Shown: positions 43,009 through 52,027 of the stretch, piece after piece | Layout: the number at the start of each line of letters is the position of its first letter | Position numbering within the stretch: position 1 is the first letter of the stretch | Origin: DATAXP01 sp036272935 | GTDB taxonomy: Bacteria > Planctomycetota > Planctomycetia > Pirellulales > PNKZ01 | Direction of reading: 5' to 3' | Length of the DNA stretch: 64,000 nucleotides | Assembly: GCA_036272935.1 (NCBI GenBank) | Contig: DATAXP010000110.1 | Location: forward strand, 7,253-71,252 | Program-made: the position numbers and the translations under genes | Notes under the pieces: model-generated | The model's input: only the letters and a program-made list of their open reading frames with translations | Databases searched by the model: none | Told to the model about the DNA's origin: nothing

Positions 43009-45201
43009 TTATTCTCTAAATAACCAATCGAGCGCGGCATCGGCGACCGAATCGGACGGGCCGTCGTACACTTGGAAGCTTGAGCCGTGGTCGAGAGCCC
43101 GGTAGGTGCCGCGCACTAGTGCCGGCCCGGAACTTCCCTCGCCCGCGATCCACAATTCGTACGGTGCCGACAGGGCCAGCAGCGCCGGCAGATCGCCGTA
43201 CTTCACGCTCCCCGGGACGAAGTTGGCATCGGCGAATTGCTTGCAGTCGGCAAAGCGGAAGCCTTGGGTGTCGATCGCAGCCCGGTCCACAGCGCTGCCC
43301 GCGATGGCCCTTGCTGCGGCCGCCCAGGGACCAGCTCCCGCCAGCCCGACGAGGAACACTTGCTTGGGTTCCTTTTCATGGTTGCGCACGTAGGAGATGA
43401 CGCTGAGCAGATCGTGCACACGCTGGGCGAACAGCGAGTGGTTGTAGCCAAAGGTGTAACCGGCGTATTTTGCAGCGGCGCCGATCTTGGGGCCTTGAAC
43501 CAGGCGCTGCGTGGTCGCCGGTCGGCAATCGTCGGTGAACTCGCCAGTGCCGAACACGTCGGCACTCACCACCGCGAAGCCTGCCTCAAGCAAATCCTCG
43601 ACCGCGCCGTGGAGCGAGCCATCCGCTTTGTACAGCCCTTGCTTGCCGTCGCCGTGCGCCCAAACCACCACTTGCTGCTCCCATTTCTTGGGCAACAGAA
43701 ACACGGTCGGCAATACTTCGCCATAACGCGGGTACTTGAGCAGCGATGTGAACTCGAGGTACGTGCCGCGGTCCTGCTCGTCGATCTTTTCGTGCTCGAT
43801 GGCGCCGGGCTCGGGAAACTTGCGGCCGATGAACACTTCCCAGGCTCCGCCGACGGTTTCGGTGAACTGGTCGAACGACTCGGCGCTGGTTGGAGTAATC
43901 GCCGCGATCTGCTTGTCGGACATCTCGGTCATCGTCCGCAGCAGGCTGCGCTCGTAATCATCGCCCGACGGGGGCTTGGGATGCTTCTCGTCCCAGACGG
44001 TCATCTCCGCTTCGCTGAGCCGGCGGTAATCCTCCTCGGCAATCGGCTCATCGAGGCCGAGTTTCAGATGCTTGTTGAACCACGAGGACATCGCGGCGCG
44101 GCTCACGTAGTTGTAGTTGTGCGGAAACTGCATGAACGGCCGGGCCAGCACGCGGTCTTTCGCTCCCAGCAGCTTGTACAACTCCTGCAACTCGGGATAT
44201 CCCTTGGTCATGATCTCCTTCGTCCAATCGTCGGCGGCGCTCATGCCCAGGGGCTTCGGGGCCGGGATCGCCGCCAGCTCGACGTTGCCGGTGTTCAGCC
44301 GCAGGTAGCAGGCGTTCTCGCAGGTGCAGCCTCCTTGCATGGCGGTCGACACCATCACCGCCGGCCATTGCACGGCAGGCCGGTCATCGCAGCCGCAAAG
44401 CACAAAGGTCTGCGTGCCGCCGCCGCTAGCGCCGGTGACGGCGATCCGCTGGGGATCAACATCCGGCAACTCGCACAGCCAATCCAGGGCGCGGATGGAG
44501 TTGTAGGTTTGCAGCCCCATCATGTTCTGCAAGCGCAGCTCAGCCTGCGGACTGAAGAAGCCCCAGTTCTCGGCAGTGTTCATCGCCTCGCGCACACCGG
44601 GACGATGCGCGATCTGCTGACTGTCGGCATAGCCGACCATGTCGTAGTGGAACACGACGCAACCCATGCGGGCCAGTTGCATGCACCGCGATTGCAGCGG
44701 ACTGCGACCGCCGTCCTCGAAGCGCTCCGCGCCGGCGACGATCTCTTGCCGGATTTTTTTCTCACCGACGTCGTAGAAGCGTCCGTTCGGCCAGTGGCCA
44801 TGCGGACAAAGCACTCCCGGCAGCTTGCCGCTACGGCCCACGGGGCGATACAAGTTGCCGCTGATATAGTGCCCCGGATAGCTTTGCAGACTGACACGCT
44901 CGACCGTGTAATCGCCGCGGTCGATCCGGCCATGAACGACCGCCTCGGCTGGCGTCTTGGTCGGCATCGGCCACAAGCCTTGCGACACGAGCAATTGCCG
45001 GCGCAGCTCCGTGGCGCGGCGCTTCCACGCTTCGACGGTCTTCGGTGGCTCGAACGGAAAGTATCCGTTCAGGTCCTTCAGTGCGCCCAGGCGGCGATCA
45101 TCAGGCTTCTGCCCTTCGGAGAGCGCACGCGGTGCGGCGAGTGCCACGGCGGCCGAGGAAATGGCAAACGACAGAGTAATCAGGCGTGTCGCGGCGACCA
45201 T
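43009..45201 (-). CDS. Large exported alpha/beta-hydrolase (two hydrolase halves)
   Basis: A 730-residue exported protein with a signal (LITLSFAISSAAVALAAP). The first half is an acetylxylan esterase-like hydrolase: GNLYRPVGRSGKLPGVLCPH, VVFHYDMVGYADS, and the nucleophile elbow AVTGASGGGTQTF (Ser near 258). The second half starts about residue 510 with VFLLPKKWEQQVVVWAHGDG, AGFAVVSADVFGTGEF and VFLVGLAGAGPWAAAA, where the elbow GLAGAG has Ala instead of Ser. The second half is thus likely non-catalytic. Substrate is probably an esterified polysaccharide or another ester. ATG 45201 is used with GAGG ahead; GTG 45210 is an alternative. Confidence 0.82.
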   Translation of the reverse strand: MVAATRLITLSFAISSAAVALAAPRALSEGQKPDDRRLGALKDLNGYFPFEPPKTVEAWKRRATELRRQLLVSQGLWPMPTKTPAEAVVHGRIDRGDYTVERVSLQSYPGHYISGNLYRPVGRSGKLPGVLCPHGHWPNGRFYDVGEKKIRQEIVAGAERFEDGGRSPLQSRCMQLARMGCVVFHYDMVGYADSQQIAHRPGVREAMNTAENWGFFSPQAELRLQNMMGLQTYNSIRALDWLCELPDVDPQRIAVTGASGGGTQTFVLCGCDDRPAVQWPAVMVSTAMQGGCTCENACYLRLNTGNVELAAIPAPKPLGMSAADDWTKEIMTKGYPELQELYKLLGAKDRVLARPFMQFPHNYNYVSRAAMSSWFNKHLKLGLDEPIAEEDYRRLSEAEMTVWDEKHPKPPSGDDYERSLLRTMTEMSDKQIAAITPTSAESFDQFTETVGGAWEVFIGRKFPEPGAIEHEKIDEQDRGTYLEFTSLLKYPRYGEVLPTVFLLPKKWEQQVVVWAHGDGKQGLYKADGSLHGAVEDLLEAGFAVVSADVFGTGEFTDDCRPATTQRLVQGPKIGAAAKYAGYTFGYNHSLFAQRVHDLLSVISYVRNHEKEPKQVFLVGLAGAGPWAAAARAIAGSAVDRAAIDTQGFRFADCKQFADANFVPGSVKYGDLPALLALSAPYELWIAGEGSSGPALVRGTYRALDHGSSFQVYDGPSDSVADAALDWLFRE

Positions 45202-45232
45202 AACAGGCACCTCGGCGAGGGCGCGAGCAATT

Positions 45233-45283
45233 GTTTAGCCGGCGAACTTGCTCGCCGCGCGGCGGGCAAGCCGCCGGCTAAAC
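45233..45283. repeat. GTTTAGCCGGCG palindrome (REP-like)
   Basis: Outer arms GTTTAGCCGGCG and CGCCGGCTAAAC (45233-45283), with inner words GAACTTGCTCGCC and GGCGGGCAAGCC. It lies between the hydrolase start and the thiolase stop. The left half is nearly identical, in reverse orientation, to the right half of the copy at 22667-22727. Confidence 0.75.
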
Positions 45284-45306
45284 TGTAAACCCGCGAACAC
45301 GCCGGC

Positions 45307-46500
45307 TCAACCCTGGCGCTCGACGATCATCGCCACGGCATTGCCGCCGCCGAGACAGAGTGCCGCCAGGCCGCGGCGCAGGCCGCGCGCCGCCAAGGCG
45401 TGCAGTAACGTGACCAGCACCCGGGCGCCGCTGGCGCCGATGGGATGCCCCAACGCGATCGCCCCGCCGTGGACATTCAGCTTTGCGGGGTCGATACCCA
45501 ACGGGCGCTGGCAGGCGAGCGTCTGCGCGGCGAACGCTTCGTTCAATTCGACCAGATCGATGTCGGCCATCGTCAGCCGTGCCTTGGCCAGCACGCGTTC
45601 GACCGCACTCACCGGAGCGATGAACACATCTTTCGGCGGCACACCGCTGGTCGCGGCAGCCACGATGCGCGCCTTGATCGGCGACGATGCTTCGGCGGCC
45701 AGCCGCTCGTCGACCACCACGACGGCCGCGGCCCCGTCGCTTAGCTGCGATGCGTTGCCGGCGGTCACAGTGCGAGCGACGCCCGCTTGCTCCTCGAATG
45801 CTGGCTTGAGCCCGGCGAGCGTGGCCAACGACGCATCGGCGCGCGGCCCCTCGTCGCGGCTGATGGTCGTCGAGCGTTTGTGGTCCTGAAACAGCACCGG
45901 CACGATCTCGGCATCGAACGCACGGGCTGCGATGGCCTGCGCCGCCCGGCGGTGACTTTCGACGGCCAGCGCATCCTGATCCTCGCGCGACACGTCGCAC
46001 TTGGCGGCGATGTAATCGGCCTCGGCTCCCATGCTCAGGTTCTCGGCCGCGCACCATAGGCCGTCGTGGACCATCGAGTCGATCACCTGCTGTGGCCCGA
46101 ACTTCCAACCTTCGCGCGCGCCGCGCAGCAAAAACGGAGCGCGGCTCATATTCTCCATGCCACCGGCGACAATGCAGCGTGCGTCGCCGGCACGAATCGC
46201 CTGGTCGGCAAGCATCACCGCCTTCAGCCCCGAGCCGCACATCTTGTTGATCGTCAGCGCGGCGACGCTCGGCGGCAGGCCCGCACGCAGTGCGGCCTGG
46301 CGAGCCGGCGCCTGACCTAAGCCGGCCGAGAGCACGTTGCCCAGGATCACCTCGTCGACGGCCGAGGGCGGCAGCCCCGCGCGGCGCAGGGCCTCGGCAA
46401 CCGCGATGCTCCCCAGCTCGGGCGCGGCAACAGGGGCTAAACCGCCGAGGAACTTACCGATCGGCGTGCGGCATCCGGCGACAATGTAGGCGTGCGACAT
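45307..46500 (-). CDS. Acetyl-CoA C-acyltransferase (thiolase)
   Basis: A 397-residue thiolase. Catalytic residues are visible: the nucleophilic Cys in INKMCGSGLKAVMLAD, the His in GGAIALGHPIGASGAR and the second Cys in LAALCLGGGNAVAM. NEAFAAQ and GGMENMS are also present. It either condenses two acetyl-CoA or splits 3-ketoacyl-CoA; the single gene without a fadB neighbour does not decide. Start is MSHAYIVAGCRTP at 46500; upstream frame extension is rejected because TATAAT with a short leader lies at 46526-46531. Confidence 0.92.
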   Translation of the reverse strand: MSHAYIVAGCRTPIGKFLGGLAPVAAPELGSIAVAEALRRAGLPPSAVDEVILGNVLSAGLGQAPARQAALRAGLPPSVAALTINKMCGSGLKAVMLADQAIRAGDARCIVAGGMENMSRAPFLLRGAREGWKFGPQQVIDSMVHDGLWCAAENLSMGAEADYIAAKCDVSREDQDALAVESHRRAAQAIAARAFDAEIVPVLFQDHKRSTTISRDEGPRADASLATLAGLKPAFEEQAGVARTVTAGNASQLSDGAAAVVVVDERLAAEASSPIKARIVAAATSGVPPKDVFIAPVSAVERVLAKARLTMADIDLVELNEAFAAQTLACQRPLGIDPAKLNVHGGAIALGHPIGASGARVLVTLLHALAARGLRRGLAALCLGGGNAVAMIVERQG

Positions 46501-46525
46501 GGAAGGATTCCAAGGGTTCCTTTCC

Positions 46526-46531
46526 ATTATA
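46526..46531 (-). promoter_or_regulatory. TATAAT -10 box upstream of the thiolase gene
   Basis: Perfect TATAAT on the minus strand, 25 bases before ATG, followed by a leader with GGAAAGGAA. No clear -35 at 17 nt. This gene therefore has a normal leader, unlike the leaderless ones. Confidence 0.45.
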
Positions 46532-46553
46532 CGGCTCGAGCTCATATGAAATG

Positions 46554-46620
46554 AGAACCAGGAAGACACGAAGGACACGAAGATGACCTACCTTCGTGCT
46601 CTTCGTGACTTTGTGGTTCT
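46554..46620. repeat. CACGAAG-family inverted repeat
   Basis: Arms of 29 bases (46554-46582 and 46592-46620) match at 24 positions and are built from repeats of CACGAAG. It sits between the thiolase start and the end of the small DNA-binding gene. The same type of word-repeat palindrome occurs at 50551 and 51864 with CACAGAG or CACCGAG instead. Confidence 0.75.
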
Positions 46621-46647
46621 TTTCACCGCCGTTAAGTCGAGCCGCTT

Positions 46648-46989
46648 CTACCCGCTTAACTCACGCAGCGTTTCCAGCGCGCGGATGGCAGCGGCGATCG
46701 AGCCCATGTGATTGGCGAATTTCCGCGCGCTGACAAGGTCCGAGACCGATACCGTCTTCCCCACCCCACGACCGACCCGCACGTTCTTTTGCCCCTCGCG
46801 AGCGCTGCCGGCCGCCATGCGGCTTTTGACATTGCTCACCAGCGTCCGCGTGACCTTGATGCGGCGCTGCTTCAGGGCGGCCACAACTTCAGTGGGGCCC
46901 AGATGGGGATTGGTCTCGAGAAACTGGCGGATGATCGCACTTTTGTTGCGACGTTTGCGTTTCTGTGCGTCGGTTTCCCCACCCACCAT
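46648..46989 (-). CDS. Small basic protein with a winged-helix-like domain
   Basis: A 113-residue protein. After MVGGETDAQKRKRRNKS comes AIIRQFLETNPHLGPTEVV with the following AALKQRRIKVTRTLVSNVKS, which is a compact helix-turn-helix-like pattern known from small planctomycete proteins. The C-terminus is helical (AAAIRALETLRELSG). ATG 46989 has GGAGC ahead; a longer frame to 47109 has no ribosome site. DNA or RNA binding is inferred from the basic linker and the helix pattern. It may be a regulator or chromatin-type protein. Confidence 0.65.
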   Translation of the reverse strand: MVGGETDAQKRKRRNKSAIIRQFLETNPHLGPTEVVAALKQRRIKVTRTLVSNVKSRMAAGSAREGQKNVRVGRGVGKTVSVSDLVSARKFANHMGSIAAAIRALETLRELSG

Positions 46990-47282
46990 GATCTGCTCCG
47001 AGAGTGGCGCGCCGATATTGGATGGCGTGCCGAATCGCGGCGCAGCCTTAGCGAAAACCCTACCAAGCGATAACATATCGTCACAAAAATTGCGAGAAAC
47101 GCGCCGCAACGTGTTGCTCGTTCGTGCAAGTGGGAGTGCGGGTAACAGCTTACCGTTTTGTCACCGTGGCAATCCGGTCGAGTGAATTGCCACCTACTCC
47201 GTGGCGTGTTGACGATGGCCATCGACCGCCTTTATCAAATTGATGAACGACTGCGCTCCGAGTACTTCAGATTGAGCCGCCG

Positions 47283-48476
47283 ATGACAGAAACCTCCGAC
47301 CTCACCGAAGGTTACGATCTCGTAATTCCGCGGAAGATCACCTTCGGTTGGGGGCGACGGACGGCGCTCGGCGATGCGGCGAAGCAGCTTGGCCGAAGGG
47401 TTTTCGTCGTCATCGGGTCGCGCACATTTGCGGCAGGCCGCTGGGCTGGTGAGATCGAGCAATTGCTGTGCAATGCCGGCGCCGAAGTTCGTCGATTGCC
47501 GGTCGTCGCTCGCGAACCGCTGGTCGCCGACGTCGAGCAATGCGTGGCAGAGCTGCGCGCCAGTGGTGCGGCGCGGGGCGACTGGCTGCTGGCCATCGGC
47601 GGTGGATCGGCCATCGATCTGGCGAAGGCTGCCGGGGCGATCGTCACCCAGGACGCCGATGCGCGGACGATCGACTTTCTGGAAGGTGTCGGCAGCGGCC
47701 GCACAATCGTCGAAGCGCCGTTGCCGCTGGTGGCGATGCCGACCACAGGCGGAACCGGCAGCGAGGCGACGAAGAACGCGGTGATCTCGTCGCTCGATCC
47801 GCCGTTCAAGAAGAGCTTGCGCAGTGAGCAGATGGTGCCGCCATGGGTGATCGTCGATCCTGAGCTGAGCACCACCGTCTCGGCCAAGGTGACACTGTGG
47901 ACCGGCATGGACGCGATCACGCAGTTGATCGAGAGCTATCTGACGCGGCGCGCCCGGCCGTTGCCGCGAGCGCTGGCGATCGAAGGACTGCGTAAGGCGC
48001 TGCCGGCGATCGGGCAGGCGGTCCGCGAGCCAGCATCTCGGCCGGCACGCGAGGCGATGGCCCACGCGGCGCTGCTGAGCGGCATGGCCCTGGCGAACTC
48101 GGGCCTGGGCATGGCGCATGGCGTGGCGGCAGCGCTGGGCGTTTGTGCCGATGTACCGCACGGGCTGGCTTGTGCCGTGATGTTGCCGGTGGCATTGCGT
48201 GTGAATCGTGCCGCGTGCGAGCGTGACCTGGCGACCCTGGCACGCGCGGTTGGCGTTAGCGACGATCCCGACGATACGACGGCAGCGGATCGTTTCGTCG
48301 CGCGGATCACTGAGCTAGGGCAATCGCTGGGTGTGCCGCAAACGCTGGGAGCGCTCGGTGTGAAAATCGAGCAGGTCCCGGCGCTTGTCGCCGGATCGCG
48401 GGGGAACAGCATGAGCGGCAATCCGTGCGACGTGTCCGATGCCGAGCTGCGCGAACTGCTGGAGGCGATGCTGTGA
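47283..48476 (+). CDS. Iron-type alcohol dehydrogenase family protein with a His-to-Gln change
   Basis: A 397-residue group III dehydrogenase. NAD-binding segment is GDWLLAIGGGSAIDLAKAAG, then PLVAMPTTGGTGSEATKNAV. Of the four metal ligands, the Asp in WTGMDAITQLIESY and the two His in GMAHGVAAAL and VPHGLACAVMLP are present, but the position four after the Asp is Gln where FucO-like enzymes have His. The metal site may thus be altered. The TGA overlaps the GTG start of the PfkB kinase gene, so the two products are made in step. The substrate is likely a sugar-derived alcohol, but this is inference. Confidence 0.85.
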   Translation: MTETSDLTEGYDLVIPRKITFGWGRRTALGDAAKQLGRRVFVVIGSRTFAAGRWAGEIEQLLCNAGAEVRRLPVVAREPLVADVEQCVAELRASGAARGDWLLAIGGGSAIDLAKAAGAIVTQDADARTIDFLEGVGSGRTIVEAPLPLVAMPTTGGTGSEATKNAVISSLDPPFKKSLRSEQMVPPWVIVDPELSTTVSAKVTLWTGMDAITQLIESYLTRRARPLPRALAIEGLRKALPAIGQAVREPASRPAREAMAHAALLSGMALANSGLGMAHGVAAALGVCADVPHGLACAVMLPVALRVNRAACERDLATLARAVGVSDDPDDTTAADRFVARITELGQSLGVPQTLGALGVKIEQVPALVAGSRGNSMSGNPCDVSDAELRELLEAML

Positions 48477-49390
48477 TCGTCGCAGCCGGTCTGACCCCCG
48501 CCTGGCAGCAAATCTTGCGGTTCGACCATTTCCAGTTGGGCGAAGTGAACCGCGCCGCCGAGGCGCTTTGGTGCGGATCTGGCAAGGTGCTGAACGTCGG
48601 CATGGCGCTGGCCACGCTTAGTGTGCCGAGCGAAACGATCTCGCCGCTGGGTGGCCTGGCACGGGAGCCGATCGAGCGCGAATTCGCCGCGGCAGGCGCA
48701 AAGTGTCGATGGATTCGCACCGCAGGGGCGACGCGCGTCTGTACGACCATTCTCGATTCGCACGGCGGCACGACGACCGAGCTGGTCGAGAACGCGGCCG
48801 CCCTGTCGGCCGATGAGTTGCGGCAATTCGCCGATGCGTATCGCAGGGCGGTGGCCGGGGCCGACGCGGTAGTCCTCACCGGATCGTTGACCGCCGGCAC
48901 GCCGACGACGTTTTATCGTGATTTGCTCGCGGTGCGTTCATTGCCTACGGTGCTCGACGCGCGGGGACCGGAATTGCTTGCCGCGCTCGACGGGCGACCA
49001 CTGGTCGTGAAACCGAATCGCGAGGAGTTGGGACGCACGTTGGGAATCGAGCTAACCACGGACCGCGACGTTGCCGACGCGATCGCCCGGCTGCACGCGC
49101 TGGGGGCGCAATGGGTGGTGATGACGCAGGGACGTGGGGCGGTGTGGGTCGCGTCGCCGCAGGCGATCGAGCGCCTCGAGCCGCCCGCCGTCGAGCGCGT
49201 GGTGAATCCGATCGGCTGCGGCGACTGCCTGGCGGCGGGCATTGCTTGGGGTGTGGCCGACGGATGTTCGGTGCCAGACGCAGTTGCGCGAGGCATGGCT
49301 GCCGCCGCACAGAACCTGGGACAGTTGTTGCCGTCGCGGCTCGATCGTGCCGGCGTGCTGCAACAAGCGCAACAGATTTGTGCCCAGTAG
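48473..49390 (+). CDS. PfkB-family sugar kinase (1-phosphofructokinase-like)
   Basis: A 305-residue kinase. VIVAAGLTPAWQQILRFDHF at the start is characteristic of the FruK/LacC branch of PfkB kinases. Other motifs are GSGKVLNVGMALATL, LDARGPELLAAL, PLVVKPNREELGRTLG and the catalytic-base and anion-hole segment VNPIGCGDCLAAGIAWG. The usual alanine in GAGD is a Cys here. Start GTG 48473 overlaps the dehydrogenase stop by two bases, with GGAGG seven bases ahead. It phosphorylates a sugar phosphate such as fructose 1-phosphate or tagatose 6-phosphate. Confidence 0.85.
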   Translation: MIVAAGLTPAWQQILRFDHFQLGEVNRAAEALWCGSGKVLNVGMALATLSVPSETISPLGGLAREPIEREFAAAGAKCRWIRTAGATRVCTTILDSHGGTTTELVENAAALSADELRQFADAYRRAVAGADAVVLTGSLTAGTPTTFYRDLLAVRSLPTVLDARGPELLAALDGRPLVVKPNREELGRTLGIELTTDRDVADAIARLHALGAQWVVMTQGRGAVWVASPQAIERLEPPAVERVVNPIGCGDCLAAGIAWGVADGCSVPDAVARGMAAAAQNLGQLLPSRLDRAGVLQQAQQICAQ

Positions 49391-49399
49391 TGGCGACGT

Positions 49400-49470
49400 G
49401 GTGCCACTGGCAGCTCGCTGCGAGTGCTCCGCTTGGACACGGCACTGTCTGACAAGCAGACAGTGGCACC
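49400..49470. repeat. GGTGCCACTG inverted repeat
   Basis: GGTGCCACTG (49400-49409) and CAGTGGCACC (49461-49470) are inverted copies; between them ACTGTCTG-ACAAG-CAGACAGT (49444-49464) is a perfect hairpin. It lies between the convergent kinase and gmd genes and could terminate both. A separate repeat family from the GTTTAGCC type. Confidence 0.7.
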
Positions 49471-49524
49471 AGGCGCAACACACTCTGTCCGGGCACCACA
49501 ACTGATCCGACAAAGCCCGTGGCG

Positions 49525-50514
49525 CTACGCCGCCCGGAACACCGGCCCCGGATCATCGCGCTCATGCGCCCGTACGTCGGCATCGACCATCATCGCGACT
49601 AGCTCGCGAAAGCCGACGCGAGGGAACCAGCCGAGTTGCCGCATCGCTTTCGAACCGTCGACAGGGAGCAGCCCTGTTTCGGCGGGCCGCACGAGCGCCG
49701 GATCGACGACGACGTAGTTCTGCCAATCGAGCCCGACGCGGCCGAAGGCGGCCGTGACGAATTCTTCGACCGTGTGATATTGCCCGGTAGCGATCAGATA
49801 ATCATCGGCCTCGGACTGCTGGAGCGTGAGCCACATCGCCTCGACAAAATCGCCGGCGAAGCCCCAATCGCGTCGCGCGTGCAGGTTGCCGAGCCGCAAC
49901 TCGCTGGCCAGGCCATAGTGAATGCGGGCCACGGCATCGGTGATTTTGCGCGTGACAAATTCCACGCCGCGCCGCGGCGATTCGTGGCTCGACAAAATGC
50001 CTGAGCAGGCGAACAGCCCAAAGCTCTCGCGGTAATTGACCGTGATGTAGTGGCCGAACAGTTTCGCGGCGCCGTAAGGATTGCACGGTCCGGCGAGCAT
50101 CGGTTCGCGCCGGCCTGAATGCTTCATGCGGCCGAACATCTCGGTTGAACTGGCCTGGAAGAAGCGGATTGTCGGATCGACGCGGCGAATGGCTTCCAGA
50201 AGGCACGTCACACTGACGGCATTGGCTTGAACGGTGATGAGCGGCTGCTGCCAGCTCAAGCCGACGGAGCTTTGTGCCGCCAAGTTGTAGACCTCGCCGG
50301 GGCGGACGAGGCCGAGCGCCGCGGTGAGTGCGTCGACGTCACCCAAGTCGGCGGCGTGCAGCGTGACCTGGTCGTGCAAGTGCGCGACGCGCGGCGGCGG
50401 TTGCTCACGGCCTGGGCGAACGATGCCGTGCACCGCGTACCCTTTGCCAAGCAGAAACTCAGCCAGGTACGAGCCATCCTGCCCCGCGATGCCGGTGATC
50501 AGCGCCGTTCGCAC
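49525..50514 (-). CDS. gmd: GDP-mannose 4,6-dehydratase
   Basis: Converts GDP-mannose to GDP-4-keto-6-deoxymannose, feeding fucose or other deoxyhexose synthesis for surface glycans. The 329-residue extended SDR has ALITGIAGQDGSYLAEFLL (NADP loop), VYNLAAQSSVGLSWQQP, the catalytic Thr/Glu in FFQASSTEMFG, and the Tyr/Lys pair in NPYGAAKLFGHYI; RRDWGFAGDFVEAMW is also diagnostic. Start is GTG at 50514. It is short by about 20 residues compared with E. coli Gmd. The GT2 gene lies upstream on the same strand, separated by an inverted repeat. Confidence 0.92.
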   Translation of the reverse strand: MRTALITGIAGQDGSYLAEFLLGKGYAVHGIVRPGREQPPPRVAHLHDQVTLHAADLGDVDALTAALGLVRPGEVYNLAAQSSVGLSWQQPLITVQANAVSVTCLLEAIRRVDPTIRFFQASSTEMFGRMKHSGRREPMLAGPCNPYGAAKLFGHYITVNYRESFGLFACSGILSSHESPRRGVEFVTRKITDAVARIHYGLASELRLGNLHARRDWGFAGDFVEAMWLTLQQSEADDYLIATGQYHTVEEFVTAAFGRVGLDWQNYVVVDPALVRPAETGLLPVDGSKAMRQLGWFPRVGFRELVAMMVDADVRAHERDDPGPVFRAA

Positions 50515-50550
50515 GTCGAGCGATCCCGAATTGAAATTGGCGGCAGAATA

Positions 50551-50647
50551 ACCACAGAGTCACAGAGGCACCGAGGAAGCACGGAGGGGATTTCGAAGCA
50601 CGTCGTTGCTGCTCCGTGTTTTCTCGGTGTCTCTGTGCCTCGGTGGT
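50551..50647. repeat. CACAGAG-family inverted repeat between GT2 and gmd
   Basis: Arms of 36 bases (50551-50586 and 50612-50647) match at 31 positions; the left arm begins ACCACAGAGTCACAGAGG. It fills most of the gap between two same-strand glycan genes. Word-repeat palindromes of this kind are often seen in planctomycete genomes. Confidence 0.75.
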
Positions 50648-50658
50648 GAAACTTCGGA

Positions 50659-51732
50659 TTAGTAATGGTCACCGGCGTGCGCGGCCGGCGAGTTGTGCAG
50701 CAGCCGAAAATGCGGAGCCGGGCGCGGATGGTCGCTGGCACGTCGTGCGGCAATGGGGACCGCGGCGCGGCGCGGTAGGTCGACGAATCGCTCCGCGGAG
50801 AGATTGTGCGCTGCGCGGACGATGTACAGCGGTCGCTCTTTCAGCTCGTCGTAGATGCGGGCGATGTAGTCGCCCATCAGTCCCAGCACGAAGAGCGTGG
50901 CTCCGAACAGACCGCATTGCAGGCAGACCAACCAGGCCATGCCGGCCACGGGCGAGCCCGCCACCGAGCAGGCTGCTGCCCACAGCGTGTAGGCGGCTGA
51001 GCCGGCGATTACCGTCAGTCCCACGCCCATCGCCAGGCGCAGCGGCAATCCCGAGAACGAACTGATCGCGCGCCAGGCGAACGCCATCATCTTGCGGAGC
51101 GGATACTTGGTCTCGCCCGCCGCGCGTGCCGGACGGTCGAACACGATCGCCGTCTGGCGAAAGCCCAACCAGGTGACCATGCCGCGCACGAAGCGATGCT
51201 GCTCGCGTAGCTGCTTAAACGCTTCGACCACCGCCCGGCTCATCAATCGGAAGTCGCCGACGTTATCGGGCAAGTCGCGATGCACTGCCGTACGCATCAG
51301 CCGGTAGAAGCCCGCAGCCGTCGAGCGCTTGAACCACGACTCACCCTGCCGACTGCGGCGCTGAGCATAAACCACGTCGTACCCCGCGCGGTACTTCTCG
51401 ACCATCTCGAGCACCAGCTCGGGCGGGTCCTGCAAGTCGGAATCCATCACCACCACGGCATCGCCGGCCGCGATGTCGATCCCCGCAGTGATGGCAACCT
51501 GGTGACCGAAATTGCGCGAGAACTCAAGCACCTTGAAGCGCGGCTCCTCCGCAGCGGCCTGGGCCAAGAGCACTGCCGAGCGATCGCTGCTGCCGTCGTT
51601 GACGAAGATCACTTCAGCTTCGCACGGCAGCCGAGCCAGCAGCGTGCGCACGCGCGGCAACAACAGCGGCAGCACCTGCTCTTCGTTGTAAACCGGAAAC
51701 ACGAGCGACAAGACGTCGAGCGGGCGCGACAT
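50659..51732 (-). CDS. GT2 glycosyltransferase, membrane-anchored (DPM/GtrB-like)
   Basis: A 357-residue family 2 glycosyltransferase. The catalytic domain shows VLSLVFPVYNEEQVLPLL, VIFVNDGSSDRS, the metal-binding VVVMDSDLQDPPELV and DFRLMSRAVVEAF. Two membrane helices follow at about 230-250 and 270-290, as in bactoprenol glucosyltransferases that load sugar on a lipid carrier. The last 60 residues are basic and low in complexity. ATG 51732 has AAGGAGG at ideal spacing; the frame open to 51861 is not used. Together with gmd it suggests a small surface-glycan module. Confidence 0.9.
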   Translation of the reverse strand: MSRPLDVLSLVFPVYNEEQVLPLLLPRVRTLLARLPCEAEVIFVNDGSSDRSAVLLAQAAAEEPRFKVLEFSRNFGHQVAITAGIDIAAGDAVVVMDSDLQDPPELVLEMVEKYRAGYDVVYAQRRSRQGESWFKRSTAAGFYRLMRTAVHRDLPDNVGDFRLMSRAVVEAFKQLREQHRFVRGMVTWLGFRQTAIVFDRPARAAGETKYPLRKMMAFAWRAISSFSGLPLRLAMGVGLTVIAGSAAYTLWAAACSVAGSPVAGMAWLVCLQCGLFGATLFVLGLMGDYIARIYDELKERPLYIVRAAHNLSAERFVDLPRRAAVPIAARRASDHPRPAPHFRLLHNSPAAHAGDHY

Positions 51733-51863
51733 GACGCCTCCTTGCGATAACCGGCCGCGGCTCATCCATGAGCGATCGCCGACAGCAAAACGTCCAGGCG
51801 ATTGGGCGGGTAATGTAGGCGAAGTGCCGCGACCGCAGCAAGGTCGTTTAGGGCAAAGCATTC

Positions 51864-52027
51864 ACCACCGAGGCACCGAGGCACGGAGAAAAACACGGAG
51901 CAGCAAGGAGTTGGGATTCTCGGACGACGTCGGTCACCAAGCGCTACGCGTTTCGATCGATCGTACGATCTGTTTTCTGCCAAAACTGCTGCTCCGCGCG
52001 TCCTCTGTGTCTCGGTGCCTCTGTGGT
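51864..52027. repeat. CACCGAG-family inverted repeat upstream of GT2
   Basis: Left arm about 51864-51900 and right arm about 51992-52027; the reverse complement of the right arm starts ACCACAGAGGCACCGAG and matches the left imperfectly. The loop of about 90 bp is unexplained. Together with 50551-50647 and 49400-49470 it brackets the gmd and GT2 genes. Confidence 0.7.

Noticed and set aside
46570..46620. Inverted repeat as attachment site of a mobile element
   Set aside because: No integrase, transposase or tRNA lies near it, and its arms are made of short words like other dispersed repeats.
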